Made by a program: the position numbers and the translations under genes. From positions 3,658,001 through 3,722,000 of the forward strand of contig NZ_CP115396.1 in NCBI RefSeq assembly GCF_027625995.1: 64,000 nt of DNA. Reading direction: 5' to 3'. The DNA is from Hymenobacter yonginensis. Its GTDB lineage: Bacteria > Bacteroidota > Bacteroidia > Cytophagales > Hymenobacteraceae. A model generated the notes under the pieces. The model was given only the letters and a program-made list of their open reading frames with translations, ran no database searches and was not told the DNA's origin. Below, one piece after another: positions 26,271 through 34,079 of this stretch. Positions within the stretch are counted from its first letter, which is position 1; each line of letters begins with the position of its first letter.

Positions 26271-27141
26271 TAAACTTCAGCAGCTCCTGATAGATGATGT
26301 TGTGCTGGAAGTAGAGTTGCAGCACCATGGGGGCGTGTTTTTTGCCGGGCAGCACGGTCAGTTCTGGCTGCTGGCCCAGGCCCTGCAGCTTGCTCACGAA
26401 CTTGCGGCTGCTACTGCTGATGGACGGATACGTTTCGCCGCCGATGAACAGCCGCATGGGCGGCGTCTGGGCCGTGACGTGGTACATGGCCGACACCTCG
26501 CGCCACACGACCGGATCCTTGCCGAACGGCACCAGGTACTGGGCGTCACCGGGGTACTCCTGCTTCTGCAGGTAGTCGTACATATCGAGGCCGGCAGGGT
26601 CATCGAGCAGGACGCCTTTGACGGGGTTCTGAGGCCAGCCGTGGCGGGCCAGCAGGCGGTTGTCGGCGGCCAGTAGTGCGGCCAGGCCGGCACCGGCCGA
26701 GTGGCCCATCAGGAACAGGCGCTGGGGGTCACCGCCGTACTCGGCAATGTGCTGCGCGGTCCAGGCCACGGCGCGGGCGCAGTCATCGGCCATCTGGGGC
26801 ACCTGCACGGCCGGAGCCAAGCGGTAGTTGATGACCACGGCCACCACGCCCTGCTTGGCCAGCCGCCGCCCAATAAAGGAGTAGAAGTTCTTGTTACCGC
26901 TGTTCCAGCTGCCGCCATGGATGAACACCACCACCGGATACGGCGCCGCAGCTTTCTTCTTGGGCGTATATACATCGAGGCGGTGACGCTCGGTGTCGAA
27001 AGCAGGGTCGGAGGCGGGCACGTAGGCCACGTTTTGGGTGCGGCGGCTGGGGCGGGCGGTGGCGTATTCGTTGGCCAAACCTAACAGCAGGGGCAGCACC
27101 AGCAGAGCCGGCAGATAGAGCCAGCGGCGGGAAAAAGACAT
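26260..27141 (-). CDS. Membrane-anchored or exported alpha/beta-hydrolase esterase
   Basis: A 293-residue BD-FAE/HSL-like esterase. An uncleaved or cleaved N-terminal hydrophobic segment (about 7-22) precedes the fold. Oxyanion motif HGGSW at 75-79, nucleophile S148 in MGHSAGAG, and a catalytic His near residue 270 (KKHAPMV) are present. It probably hydrolyses short or medium esters outside the cytoplasm. The last two residues (Gly-Ala) and the TAG stop come from a GGGCTTAG repeat, so the ancestral C-terminus may have been slightly different. Confidence 0.9.
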   Translation of the reverse strand: MSFSRRWLYLPALLVLPLLLGLANEYATARPSRRTQNVAYVPASDPAFDTERHRLDVYTPKKKAAAPYPVVVFIHGGSWNSGNKNFYSFIGRRLAKQGVVAVVINYRLAPAVQVPQMADDCARAVAWTAQHIAEYGGDPQRLFLMGHSAGAGLAALLAADNRLLARHGWPQNPVKGVLLDDPAGLDMYDYLQKQEYPGDAQYLVPFGKDPVVWREVSAMYHVTAQTPPMRLFIGGETYPSISSSSRKFVSKLQGLGQQPELTVLPGKKHAPMVLQLYFQHNIIYQELLKFIGA

Positions 27142-27247
27142 AAAAGCAGAGAAAAAGCAGGGCCGGACCGGCCGCGCTTTGCACCTACGCAGCCAGGCCC
27201 TGCCCGGATGCCACCCCGCTGCACACCAGCGCCCGGCAAGCCGGCGT

Positions 27248-27255
27248 TATATTTG
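27248..27255 (+). promoter_or_regulatory. Promoter -7 box of the TPR gene
   Basis: TATATTTG, a perfect TAnnTTTG, 56 bases upstream of ATG 27312 in otherwise GC-rich DNA. Confidence 0.55.
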
Positions 27256-27311
27256 CCGGAAGCCCCTGGCTGCCAGCCGGCGGCTTCGTTCTCCGTTCTT
27301 CTGTTCTCTCC

Positions 27312-28031
27312 ATGAAATACCCTTTCTACGCAGCCCTGGGGCTGCTTACGCTACTGGCCGCTCCTGCCCACGCCCAGCGCAAAGTCAAAGTTAAAGGCGA
27401 CGCCGCCGTGGCACTGAGTGCGGCCAATCGCCTGCAGCCGCTGTTCGGCGGCGCCACCCCGGCCCAGGCCGAGGCCCTGCTGGGCGCCGGCTACGTGGAG
27501 AAAGTGGCCGGCAGCTTTGCTTCCCGCGAAGAAGCCAGCCGCTTCCTGTCGGGCAAGGGCTACGAGTATCTCTCGGAAGGCCTCACCGACACGGCCGCGT
27601 TCCGGTTCAACCTCGCCTGGCTGCTCGACGCCAAAAACCCCGACGTGTACCGCGGCCTGGGCATCGTGGCCAGCCGCCAGCCCACCCCCGACCAAGCTAT
27701 TGCCCTGCTCACGCAGGGCTTGGCTTTGGCGCCCACCAACGCCCTTATGCTCAGCGACCTGGGCTCCAGCCACCTAATTCGTTACGAGCAAACCAAGAAG
27801 AAGAAAGACCTCACAACCGCCACCGACCTGCTGCAGCGCGCCCTCACCGCCAGCCCCGACAACGCCATTGCCTGGCAGCAAATGGCCCGCGTGCACTACC
27901 TGCAGGAAGACTACGCCAAAGCCTGGGAGGCCGTCCACAAAGGCCAGGCCCTGAGCATGACCAGCATCGACTTCGACTTCCTGAGTGAGCTGATGACCAA
28001 AATGCCCGACCCGCAGGGGAAGTTTAAGTAA
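27312..28031 (+). CDS. Exported tetratricopeptide-repeat protein
   Basis: A 239-residue protein with a signal peptide (1-21, ending AHAQ). The mature part has several TPR units from about residue 85 onward (AFRFNLAWLLDAKNPDVYRG, then NALMLSDLGSSHL and NAIAWQQMARVHYLQEDY). It is presumably a periplasmic scaffold; no enzyme domain is seen. The stop TAA is followed after 3 bases by a GTGATGAGG repeat. The next gene (outer-membrane barrel) follows after 260 bases of repeat-containing DNA. Confidence 0.85.
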   Translation: MKYPFYAALGLLTLLAAPAHAQRKVKVKGDAAVALSAANRLQPLFGGATPAQAEALLGAGYVEKVAGSFASREEASRFLSGKGYEYLSEGLTDTAAFRFNLAWLLDAKNPDVYRGLGIVASRQPTPDQAIALLTQGLALAPTNALMLSDLGSSHLIRYEQTKKKKDLTTATDLLQRALTASPDNAIAWQQMARVHYLQEDYAKAWEAVHKGQALSMTSIDFDFLSELMTKMPDPQGKFK

Positions 28032-28032
28032 A

Positions 28033-28290
28033 ATGTGATGAGGTGATGAGGTGAAACGGGGCAGGAGACAAGTGACAGGTGACAGGCTATACGCCACAGG
28101 TGAAGGGGGTAATATGCGTGGCAGGGAGGGAAAGTGACGCGCGCAGAAACCTATTTTCAGACCAAAGCCGTACTTGCTTGCGTTGTAGGCTTGCCGCTGC
28201 CCCAACCGCGCCGGCAAGCCTCTCCCCTACCCCGTCACGTATCACCTGCTACGTGTCACCTCATCACCCCATCACCTCATTACCCCCACT
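28033..28290. repeat. Inverted-end cassette, GTGATGAGGTGACAGG family (copy 2)
   Basis: Left end 28035-28085 (GTGATGAGGTGATGAGGTGA, later AGTGACAGGTGACAGG). Right end 28236-28286 reads on the minus strand GTAATGAGGTGATGGGGTGA then TGAGGTGACACG. The ends are inverted. The cassette starts 3 bases after the TPR stop and finishes within a few bases of the proposed GTG start of the barrel gene, so it fills the intergenic space almost exactly. Confidence 0.78.
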
Positions 28291-28292
28291 GC

Positions 28293-29039
28293 GTGAAGCG
28301 TCTTGTGCTCCTTTCTTCTTTAACGGCCAGCGTGCTGCTGGCCCACACCGCCACCGCGCAGGATGGGCCGGAGCGTCGCCGACGCTACTATAGCAGCCAA
28401 GCACGGGCCTATTACCGGGGTCCGGTTCGCTTTACAGTGGGCGGTGGCGCGGCCTTTTACAACGGCGACCTGGCTGGCAACCTCAGCAATAACCTGCCGG
28501 GCCCCAGCGCCAGCCTGGGTGTGCTCTACCTGCTGCGCCCGCGGCTGGTGGTAGGCGGCGAGGCCACGTATTTTCAGATTGGGGCCAAAGACCAGCTGCC
28601 GGAGCGCGGCCTCGCTTTCCAGGGCCGCAACGTGACGGGCGTAACATTTCTGCGATATGAGCTGCTGCGCGACGAAAGCCAGTTTGCCACGCCCAAACGC
28701 CCCCCGTCCCTGATCAAGCCCTACGTGAAAGCTGGCGCCGGCTTCCTGCTCTACAGCCCCAAAGCCTACCGCGGCACTCTGCGCCCCGACGACCGCACGA
28801 ACTACCTGGAGCCCGAACGCAACGACTACCCCGCCCTGGGCCTGGTCGCGCCGGTCGGGTTCGGGGTAGTGTTCCGGCTCACGCCGCAACTCAATGCCAC
28901 CGCCGAAGCTTCCTACTACTTCACCACCACCGACCAGCTCGACGACATCAGCCCCGCCAGCGGCCGCTCCAGCTCCAGCCTCAACGACGGTTACGGCCTG
29001 GCCGAAATCAAGCTGGAATACGCGCCCTGGGGGCGGTAG
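28293..29039 (+). CDS. Outer-membrane beta-barrel protein
   Basis: A 248-residue protein. The GTG at 28293 is the best start because it gives a signal peptide (VKRLVLLSSLTASVLLAHTA, cut near TAQ). Upstream in-frame ATGs would place repeat DNA into the protein. The mature part alternates in short beta-strands (FTVGGGAAFYNGDLAG, LRPRLVVGGEATYFQI, LNATAEASYYFTT) ending in an aromatic-rich LEYAPWGR, which fits a small 8-strand porin-like barrel of the DUF6089 or OmpW-like kind. Function unknown. Confidence 0.75.
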   Translation: MKRLVLLSSLTASVLLAHTATAQDGPERRRRYYSSQARAYYRGPVRFTVGGGAAFYNGDLAGNLSNNLPGPSASLGVLYLLRPRLVVGGEATYFQIGAKDQLPERGLAFQGRNVTGVTFLRYELLRDESQFATPKRPPSLIKPYVKAGAGFLLYSPKAYRGTLRPDDRTNYLEPERNDYPALGLVAPVGFGVVFRLTPQLNATAEASYYFTTTDQLDDISPASGRSSSSLNDGYGLAEIKLEYAPWGR

Positions 29040-29125
29040 AGCAGCTTATTATTTCAACCGGCACCTGACTAATGCCATCGGCTACGAGCCGGCTACACCC
29101 CAAGGCGTTGTTCATAAACCACAAA

Positions 29126-29153
29126 AAAAGGCCCGTCTTGCGACGGGCCTTTT
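29126..29153. terminator. Bidirectional terminator
   Basis: 12-bp stem (29126-29137 with 29142-29153), 4-base loop, A-run before and T-run after. It lies between convergent genes. Confidence 0.85.
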
Positions 29154-29192
29154 TCATTTTACTGGCAGCGCAACGCACTGGCCGGGGTTCGA

Positions 29193-31673
29193 CTATTGCT
29201 TGATGAAGCGCTGGTGGAACACTTTCTGGCCGTCGGTGGCGGTGAGGGTGTATATGCCCTTGGCCAGTGCCGATACGTTCAGTTGGTCGCCTTCCACCTG
29301 CACGCCGGTTACTTTGGCGCCGCGCAGGTCAGTCAGAGTTACGGATACCAGCGGAGCGTTGTCGGGCATGCTGATGCGGACTACATCGGTAGCAGGGTTC
29401 GGGTACAGCTCCAGGCCGCGGGCTGTGGCGCCCTGCGTGAGGCCCATGCTGCTGCCGCCGCCGGTGGTTACGCCGGCAATGGCCGCGCCGCCCGTGATGG
29501 TCACGGTGTAGTCTTCGGTTTCGCCGTAGCTGTAGCTGTTGCAGCTGGTCGTGGCCGAGTTGTCGCTCATGATGACGCGCAGACGGGTAGCGCCGTTTTT
29601 AGCCGTAGCCGGAACCGTGAAAGTACCCGTGAGCGTGCCGGTGCTGGCCGAAGAGCCCGATACTACCAGTTCGCCGGCGTCCGTGAACAGGCCGTTCTGG
29701 TTGTAGTCGATATAGATCTTCCAGTTTTCGGTGTACGCCGTGGAAGCAAAGCCAGCCGAGAAGCTGATGGTCTGCGACGAGCCAGCGGCAATCGAGGTGC
29801 TGGTAGCAGTACCGTTGTAGTAGCCGGCGTCAGCAGCCGAAGTGCGGGCGATGGTGCCCAGCTTCACGTAGTCGATCCACTCGTAGGCTACGCTGGTGCC
29901 TTTGCTGGCGCAGTAGGTAACCGTGGTTGGAGGAGGCGTAGTGCCACCACCGGCGGCAGCGCCTACGCCCACAGCGTACCAGGCGTTGGTAACGGCCGTT
30001 ACCTGAGCCGAACCGGCACCGTACAGGTCGGTGGCAGCGGAAATGGCGCCGGCGCGGGCGTTAGCGTAGGTCGACGAAGCCGTCAGGTACACACTTTCGG
30101 TGCGGTAGGCAATTTTGGCGGCGGCATCGATGCCCACACCCGTTACCGAGTAAGCGCTGCCGATGTCGTTGGTGCCCGAGCCACCCTGGCTCAGCAGGTA
30201 GAACCAGAAGTTGAGCACACCCGAGTTGGTGTGCACTCCACCATAGTCGTTGGCCTGAGTAGGGCTGGTGGTGGTGGCGCGCCAGTTGGTGCCTTTGTAG
30301 GTGTCAGGTTGGCCGTACTGGTTGGGGTTGCTCATGGAGCGCAGAGCGCCGCCGGCTTTCATGATTTCCTCGCCGATGAGGAAGGTACTCTTGCCGGTCA
30401 GGCCGAAGGTCGAAGCTGCGCGGGCCTCTACGCAGGCACCCCAGATATCGGAGAAGCCTTCGTTCATGGCGCCCGACTCGTTCTGGTAGGTCAGGTTAGC
30501 GGTTTTCTCGCAGATGGCGTGGCCGATTTCGTGGGCGCACACGTCCAGCGACGTGAGCGGCTTGAAGGTGCTGGCCCCGTCGCCGTAGGTCATCACCGAG
30601 CCATTCCAATAGGCGTTTTCGTAGCCCGCGCCGCCTGGCACGTCATCGAAGTGCACGTAGCTCTTGATTTTAGCACCGGCGTTATCGTAGGAGTTGCGGT
30701 TGTGCACCAGCTTCCAGTAATCGTAGGTGGCCTGAGCGCCGAAGTGGGCGTCGCCAGCGGCATTGTCGAAGTTGGCGTTGTTGTATTCGGCAGCCGTCCA
30801 GTTGTTGTCGGCGTCGATGAAGTCAACGGCCGCGGTGTAGCTGTTGCCTTTCTTGCAGTTGTAGGTTTCGATGCCGAGGCCACGGGTGGCTTCGCGCAGG
30901 TTGTAGCCGCCGGTGGCGGTGCTGTTGGCAATGGAGCGGGTGCCGCTGTAGGCAGTAGCAAACGTAGCCGTAGCCGCCGCGTGCTTGATGATTTTGTCCT
31001 GGGCTACTACGTCGCCGGTGTGGGCATTCACATACACGTACGCGCGGCTAACTGGAGCCTGAGCGTAGATGTTGAATTTCCAGGCCAGTACGGGCTTACC
31101 GGCCAGCAGCGGATTGCTGGTGCGCTCGGTGCGCACCACCACCAGTTCGCCCTGAGGCAGGTACGTGGCGTTGGGGTTGTTTTCCTGCTGCTTCAGGCCG
31201 GCTTCCTCGCGGGCATCCTGCCACATGTATTTGCTGGCTCCCACAAACGAGAGGGCGCGCTGCAGCGCGTCGGCCGCCGTGAGGGAAGGCGTGGCGTTCA
31301 GGCCGCGGATCTTCTCAAACTGGCCGCTGATGCTGGCCACTTGGCCCTGGCGGGCGTGCACCGAGTAGGTGGCGTGCTCTACCTTGATGCCTTTGTAGTA
31401 CTGCTGGAATTTCTCGTGCACGAAGCCCAACTGATCGGCTTCCGATTTGGCGGGCAGCAGCTGGTCGTCGGCGGTCAGCTGGAGCTGCTCGCGCAGCAGG
31501 GTGCCGGCTTCCTGCAGCTTGTAGGCGTTGCCATCGGCGCGGAACTGCACCAGGTAGGGCGTGCCGTCATCGTTGAGGGTTTTAGCCTGCACCCGGGAAA
31601 AGTCCTGAGCCAGTGCCGATGTGGTAAGGCCACCAAGCAGCAAGAGTGTTGCCGTAGAGTACTTGTTGAGCAT
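29193..31673 (-). CDS. Secreted M4-family metallopeptidase with T9SS sorting domain
   Basis: An 826-residue thermolysin-like protease. Order: signal peptide (1-22); FTP and propeptide (about 25-235); M4 catalytic domain (about 240-560) with HEIGH at 381-385, zinc Glu E405 in GAMNEGFSD and His H481 in GVHTNSG; a linker (GGGTTPPPTTV); a GEVED-type beta domain (about 585-735, with WIDYVKLG, IYIDYNQNG, YGETEDYTV); and a T9SS type A sorting domain from LELYPNPATD (about 753) to the end. All zinc and catalytic residues are present, so it should be active extracellularly. The region upstream is an AT-rich divergent promoter. Confidence 0.95.
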   Translation of the reverse strand: MLNKYSTATLLLLGGLTTSALAQDFSRVQAKTLNDDGTPYLVQFRADGNAYKLQEAGTLLREQLQLTADDQLLPAKSEADQLGFVHEKFQQYYKGIKVEHATYSVHARQGQVASISGQFEKIRGLNATPSLTAADALQRALSFVGASKYMWQDAREEAGLKQQENNPNATYLPQGELVVVRTERTSNPLLAGKPVLAWKFNIYAQAPVSRAYVYVNAHTGDVVAQDKIIKHAAATATFATAYSGTRSIANSTATGGYNLREATRGLGIETYNCKKGNSYTAAVDFIDADNNWTAAEYNNANFDNAAGDAHFGAQATYDYWKLVHNRNSYDNAGAKIKSYVHFDDVPGGAGYENAYWNGSVMTYGDGASTFKPLTSLDVCAHEIGHAICEKTANLTYQNESGAMNEGFSDIWGACVEARAASTFGLTGKSTFLIGEEIMKAGGALRSMSNPNQYGQPDTYKGTNWRATTTSPTQANDYGGVHTNSGVLNFWFYLLSQGGSGTNDIGSAYSVTGVGIDAAAKIAYRTESVYLTASSTYANARAGAISAATDLYGAGSAQVTAVTNAWYAVGVGAAAGGGTTPPPTTVTYCASKGTSVAYEWIDYVKLGTIARTSAADAGYYNGTATSTSIAAGSSQTISFSAGFASTAYTENWKIYIDYNQNGLFTDAGELVVSGSSASTGTLTGTFTVPATAKNGATRLRVIMSDNSATTSCNSYSYGETEDYTVTITGGAAIAGVTTGGGSSMGLTQGATARGLELYPNPATDVVRISMPDNAPLVSVTLTDLRGAKVTGVQVEGDQLNVSALAKGIYTLTATDGQKVFHQRFIKQ

Positions 31674-31744
31674 ACAATGTGGTTGTGAAGAGGTGAGAAA
31701 GCGCGAACTGCCTTATTTCGATAAAGCAGGCTGCCAATTTACAG

Positions 31745-31837
31745 TATTTTCAAATTATCAATCATTCTGTTGATAATTTATTTTCAAACCACACCATTCG
31801 TTACAACGCTTATAAATGAACATGTATTCATTTATAA
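31745..31837. promoter_or_regulatory. AT-rich divergent control region with two dyads
   Basis: Within about 140 AT-rich bases between two divergent genes there are two perfect dyads. One has 10-bp arms (31752-31761 with 31770-31779, AAATTATCAA/TTGATAATTT). The other has 11-bp arms (31810-31820 with 31827-31837, TTATAAATGAA/TTCATTTATAA). A direct repeat TATTTTCAAA occurs at 31745 and 31779, 34 bases apart. These look like operators for dimeric regulators; no regulator gene is adjacent. Confidence 0.5.
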
Positions 31838-31946
31838 CAATTTAATTTCGTTTTAATACAACTATCCTGCTATTTACCCTCCTCCCGGCTGCCCGTCTCT
31901 GCGTAGACATTGCCTGATTCTGTCCAACTTTTTTTCTGACTACCCC

Positions 31947-32741
31947 ATGCATTCCCCCGCTTTTTCCGCTACATATTCCTCCCGCTGGCGCCTCGATGGC
32001 CAGCTGGCCATCGTCACGGGCGCCTCCAAAGGCATTGGCGCCGCCGTGGCGGCCGAGCTGCTGAACCTGGGCGCCACCGTGCTGGCCGTAGCCCGCCAGG
32101 CGCCCGACCTGGAAACCCAGGTGGCCGACTGGCGCGCCCAGAACCTGGCCGCCTACGCCATAGCCGCCGATGTGAGCACTGCCGACGGCCGGCAGCAGGT
32201 GCTGGAGGCCGCGGGCCGGCTTGGGCCTGCCCTGCACATTCTGGTGAACAACGTGGGCACCAACATCCGCAAGCCCACCATCGAATACAGCCCCACCGAG
32301 TACCAGCACCTGCTGGCCACCAACCTGGAGTCGGTGTTTGGGCTGTGCCAAGGCGCGTATCCGCTGCTGCAGGCGGCGGGCGGCGCCAGCATCGTGAATG
32401 TGTCGTCGGTGGCGGGGCTCACGCACGTACGCACCGGCTCCATCTACGGCATGACCAAAGCCGCCATGAACCAGCTGGGCCGCAACCTGGCCGCCGAGTG
32501 GGCCCCAGCCGGCATCCGGGTGAATACGGTGGCGCCGTGGTACATCCGCACCCCGCTGGCCGAAACCGTGCTGCGCAACCCCGAGTACCTGGAGCAGGTG
32601 CTGAGCCGCACGCCGGCCCGCCGCGTGGGCGAGCCGGAAGAAGTGGCCGCCGCCGTGGCGTTTCTGTGTCTGCCCGCCGCCAGCTACATCACCGGCCAGA
32701 CCCTGAGCGTGGACGGTGGCTTCAGCGTGAATGGTTTCTGA
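31947..32741 (+). CDS. SDR-family oxidoreductase
   Basis: A 264-residue classical short-chain dehydrogenase. Cofactor motif TGASKGIG at 24-31, NNVG at 101-104, active-site Ser 153/154 (NVSSVAG), Tyr 167 and Lys 171 (YGMTK). The first 18 residues before the fold and the WYIRTPLAE segment resemble plant-type tropinone reductase-like SDRs. An Arg (R50) in the loop after strand 2 suggests NADPH. The substrate is unknown. The stop TGA runs straight into a CACGGATT repeat. Confidence 0.93.
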   Translation: MHSPAFSATYSSRWRLDGQLAIVTGASKGIGAAVAAELLNLGATVLAVARQAPDLETQVADWRAQNLAAYAIAADVSTADGRQQVLEAAGRLGPALHILVNNVGTNIRKPTIEYSPTEYQHLLATNLESVFGLCQGAYPLLQAAGGASIVNVSSVAGLTHVRTGSIYGMTKAAMNQLGRNLAAEWAPAGIRVNTVAPWYIRTPLAETVLRNPEYLEQVLSRTPARRVGEPEEVAAAVAFLCLPAASYITGQTLSVDGGFSVNGF

Positions 32742-32764
32742 ATCACGGATTTTAGCGAATTAGA

Positions 32765-32836
32765 CGGATTGGTCGGATTTCGTGGACGATTCTGTTCTGC
32801 CGGATTGGGCGGATTTTGTGGACGATTCTGTTCTGC
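32765..32836. repeat. 36-bp tandem duplication
   Basis: Two head-to-tail 36-base units, 32765-32800 and 32801-32836, differ at two positions (units 9 and 17). Both contain GTGGACGATTCTGTTCTGC. It forms the left arm of the CACGGATT cassette. Confidence 0.9.
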
Positions 32837-32865
32837 TTGGTTCTGCCTTGATTGCCTATTCAGCC

Positions 32866-32905
32866 AAACAGAAAGGGCTTGCCGTGTGGCAAGCCCTTTC
32901 TGTTT
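32866..32905. terminator. Bidirectional terminator
   Basis: Perfect 18-bp stem (32866-32883 with 32888-32905), 4-base loop GTGT, T-run/A-run at the ends, between convergent genes. Confidence 0.85.
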
Positions 32906-32940
32906 AAAACGAAATCTTCTACAAAATCCGGCTGTTCCGG

Positions 32941-33819
32941 CTAATCCGCTGACATCCGTGCTAAGGCCTGGCTGTAGCGGGTGAGGCTGTGCTCGTCGGA
33001 GGCCAGGTAGAGGAAGGGCTCGATAAGCTCCAGCTCCATGAGCAGCAGCTCGCCGTTGGCGTCTACGCCGTCCACGCGGGCGTAGAGGCAGTTTTTGGCG
33101 AAGTCACGCACGATCTGGTCGGCGGTGGCGCGCAGGTGGGTGGGCGCCTCTTGGGGCTCGATGCGGCCGCCGAGGTAGTGCTGCACCCGAAAGTCGCCGG
33201 CTTTGGGGGTTTTCAGCACGCAGTGGCTGAACTCGCCGCCCAGGTAGATGAGCGACCATTCGCCCTCGGTCTGAATTTCGGGCTGGAAGGGCTGGGCCAG
33301 AAAGTCCTCGTGGCGCAGCAGCTCGGTGAGCTCCGGCGCGCGGCGCAGGGCTTCCGGCAGCGTGAGGTCGAAGGTATTTTTGGCGCCGCCGCTCACGGCC
33401 GGCTTCACCACCAGCCGCTCGGTGCCGAGGGCCGCAAACACGCTTTCAGCATCGAAAACGGTGTCTTTCGTGAGCCAGTGCGTGGGTACGATGCGCACGC
33501 CGGCCTGCTGCATATCGAGCAGGTACTTCTTGTCGGCGTTCCAGCGCACGGTGGCCACGGGGTTGAGCAGGCGCACGCCCAGCGCGTCCAGCCGGTCCAG
33601 CCAGGCGTAAAACTCCTGCACCCGGTCGAAATAGTCCCACGGCGACTTGAGCACCACGGCGTCGTAGCTCAGCCAGTCCACTGCGGAGTTGCTCCAGATG
33701 CGCGGCTCTACGTGGTGGCCCTGCGCCCGCAGGTGGCGCGTGAGCAGGTTGTCTTCATCATCGACGTTGGGAGCCGCGTATTGCGCCAGAGTTTCGCAGG
33801 TGACGAGGGCGATATTCAT
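32941..33819 (-). CDS. ATP-grasp domain protein (RimK/glutathione synthetase-like)
   Basis: A 292-residue protein with the lay-out of an ATP-grasp ligase. An N-terminal alpha/beta domain (about 1-95, MNIALVTCETLAQY, VVLKSPWDYFDR) precedes the ATP-binding lysine segments (KKYLLDMQQAG, then RLVVKPAVSGGAKNTF at about 160-175). The metal-binding end LLLMELELIEP (about 258-268, E-x-E-x-x-E) follows. It resembles prokaryotic glutathione synthetase and cycloserine-type amide ligases. The substrate cannot be inferred. ATG 33819 sits only 1 base from a 15-bp tandem repeat that occupies the ribosome-binding region. The last residues (Ser-Ala-Asp) and the stop are in a dispersed repeat. Confidence 0.82.
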   Translation of the reverse strand: MNIALVTCETLAQYAAPNVDDEDNLLTRHLRAQGHHVEPRIWSNSAVDWLSYDAVVLKSPWDYFDRVQEFYAWLDRLDALGVRLLNPVATVRWNADKKYLLDMQQAGVRIVPTHWLTKDTVFDAESVFAALGTERLVVKPAVSGGAKNTFDLTLPEALRRAPELTELLRHEDFLAQPFQPEIQTEGEWSLIYLGGEFSHCVLKTPKAGDFRVQHYLGGRIEPQEAPTHLRATADQIVRDFAKNCLYARVDGVDANGELLLMELELIEPFLYLASDEHSLTRYSQALARMSAD

Positions 33820-33820
33820 T

Positions 33821-33903
33821 GTGATGGGGTGAATCGTGATGGGGTGAATCGTGATGGGGTGAATCGTGATGGGGTGAATCGTGATGGGGTGACAGGTGAT
33901 AGG
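33821..33903. repeat. 15-bp tandem repeat at a start codon
   Basis: Five units of GTGATGGGGTGAATC (33821-33895; the last unit varies to GTGATGGGGTGACAG) followed by GTGATAGGG. It lies immediately upstream (minus strand) of the ATP-grasp ATG. It forms the left end of a cassette of the GTGATGAGG family (copy 3) whose right end is 34023-34075. Confidence 0.92.
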
Positions 33904-33984
33904 GAGAAGTTGGCAAGAAAGGGCGTCGCGCAAGGAAGAGCTTCTGCGTGGAGGCGTCGATGGGGCAACGGGGCGCAGGCGTCA

Positions 33985-34075
33985 GCGCGCGAGATGCTTC
34001 GCTCTGCATGACGTTCTTTTTCACCTGTTACCTGTCACGATTCACCTCATCACCCCATCACCTCATCACCCCTCA
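33985..34075. repeat. GTCAT-family arm plus right end of the GTGATGAGG cassette
   Basis: 33985-34014 is a single arm (GCGAGATGCTTCGCTCTGCA then TGAC) related to one arm of the hairpin at 47225. 34023-34075 is an inverted copy of the GTGATGAGG family (CACCTGTTACCTGTCACG, then CACCTCATCACCCCATCACC). It ends 4 bases before the stop codon of the M20 gene. Confidence 0.75.
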
Positions 34076-34079
34076 CAAC

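Larger units (their letters stand above)
32739..32960. repeat. Inverted-end cassette, AATCACGGATT family
   Basis: Left end 32739-32836 begins at the SDR stop codon (TGAATCACGGATTTTAGCGA). Right end 32910-32960 is inverted and on the minus strand contains CACGGATGTCAGCGGATTAG then CCGGA. A strong hairpin (32866-32905) lies between. The stop codon of the convergent ATP-grasp gene (32941-32943) is the TAG of GGATTAG. A third copy is at 44734-44772. Confidence 0.8.

Noticed and set aside
28134-28292. Longer N-terminus of the outer-membrane barrel protein
   Set aside because: These in-frame codons lie in the repeat cassette and would place a His/Pro/Thr-rich stretch before the signal peptide; the GTG at 28293 fits better.
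33821-33903. Regular repeats that might be a CRISPR array
   Set aside because: Units are only 15 bases, directly tandem, with no unique spacers and no cas genes nearby.
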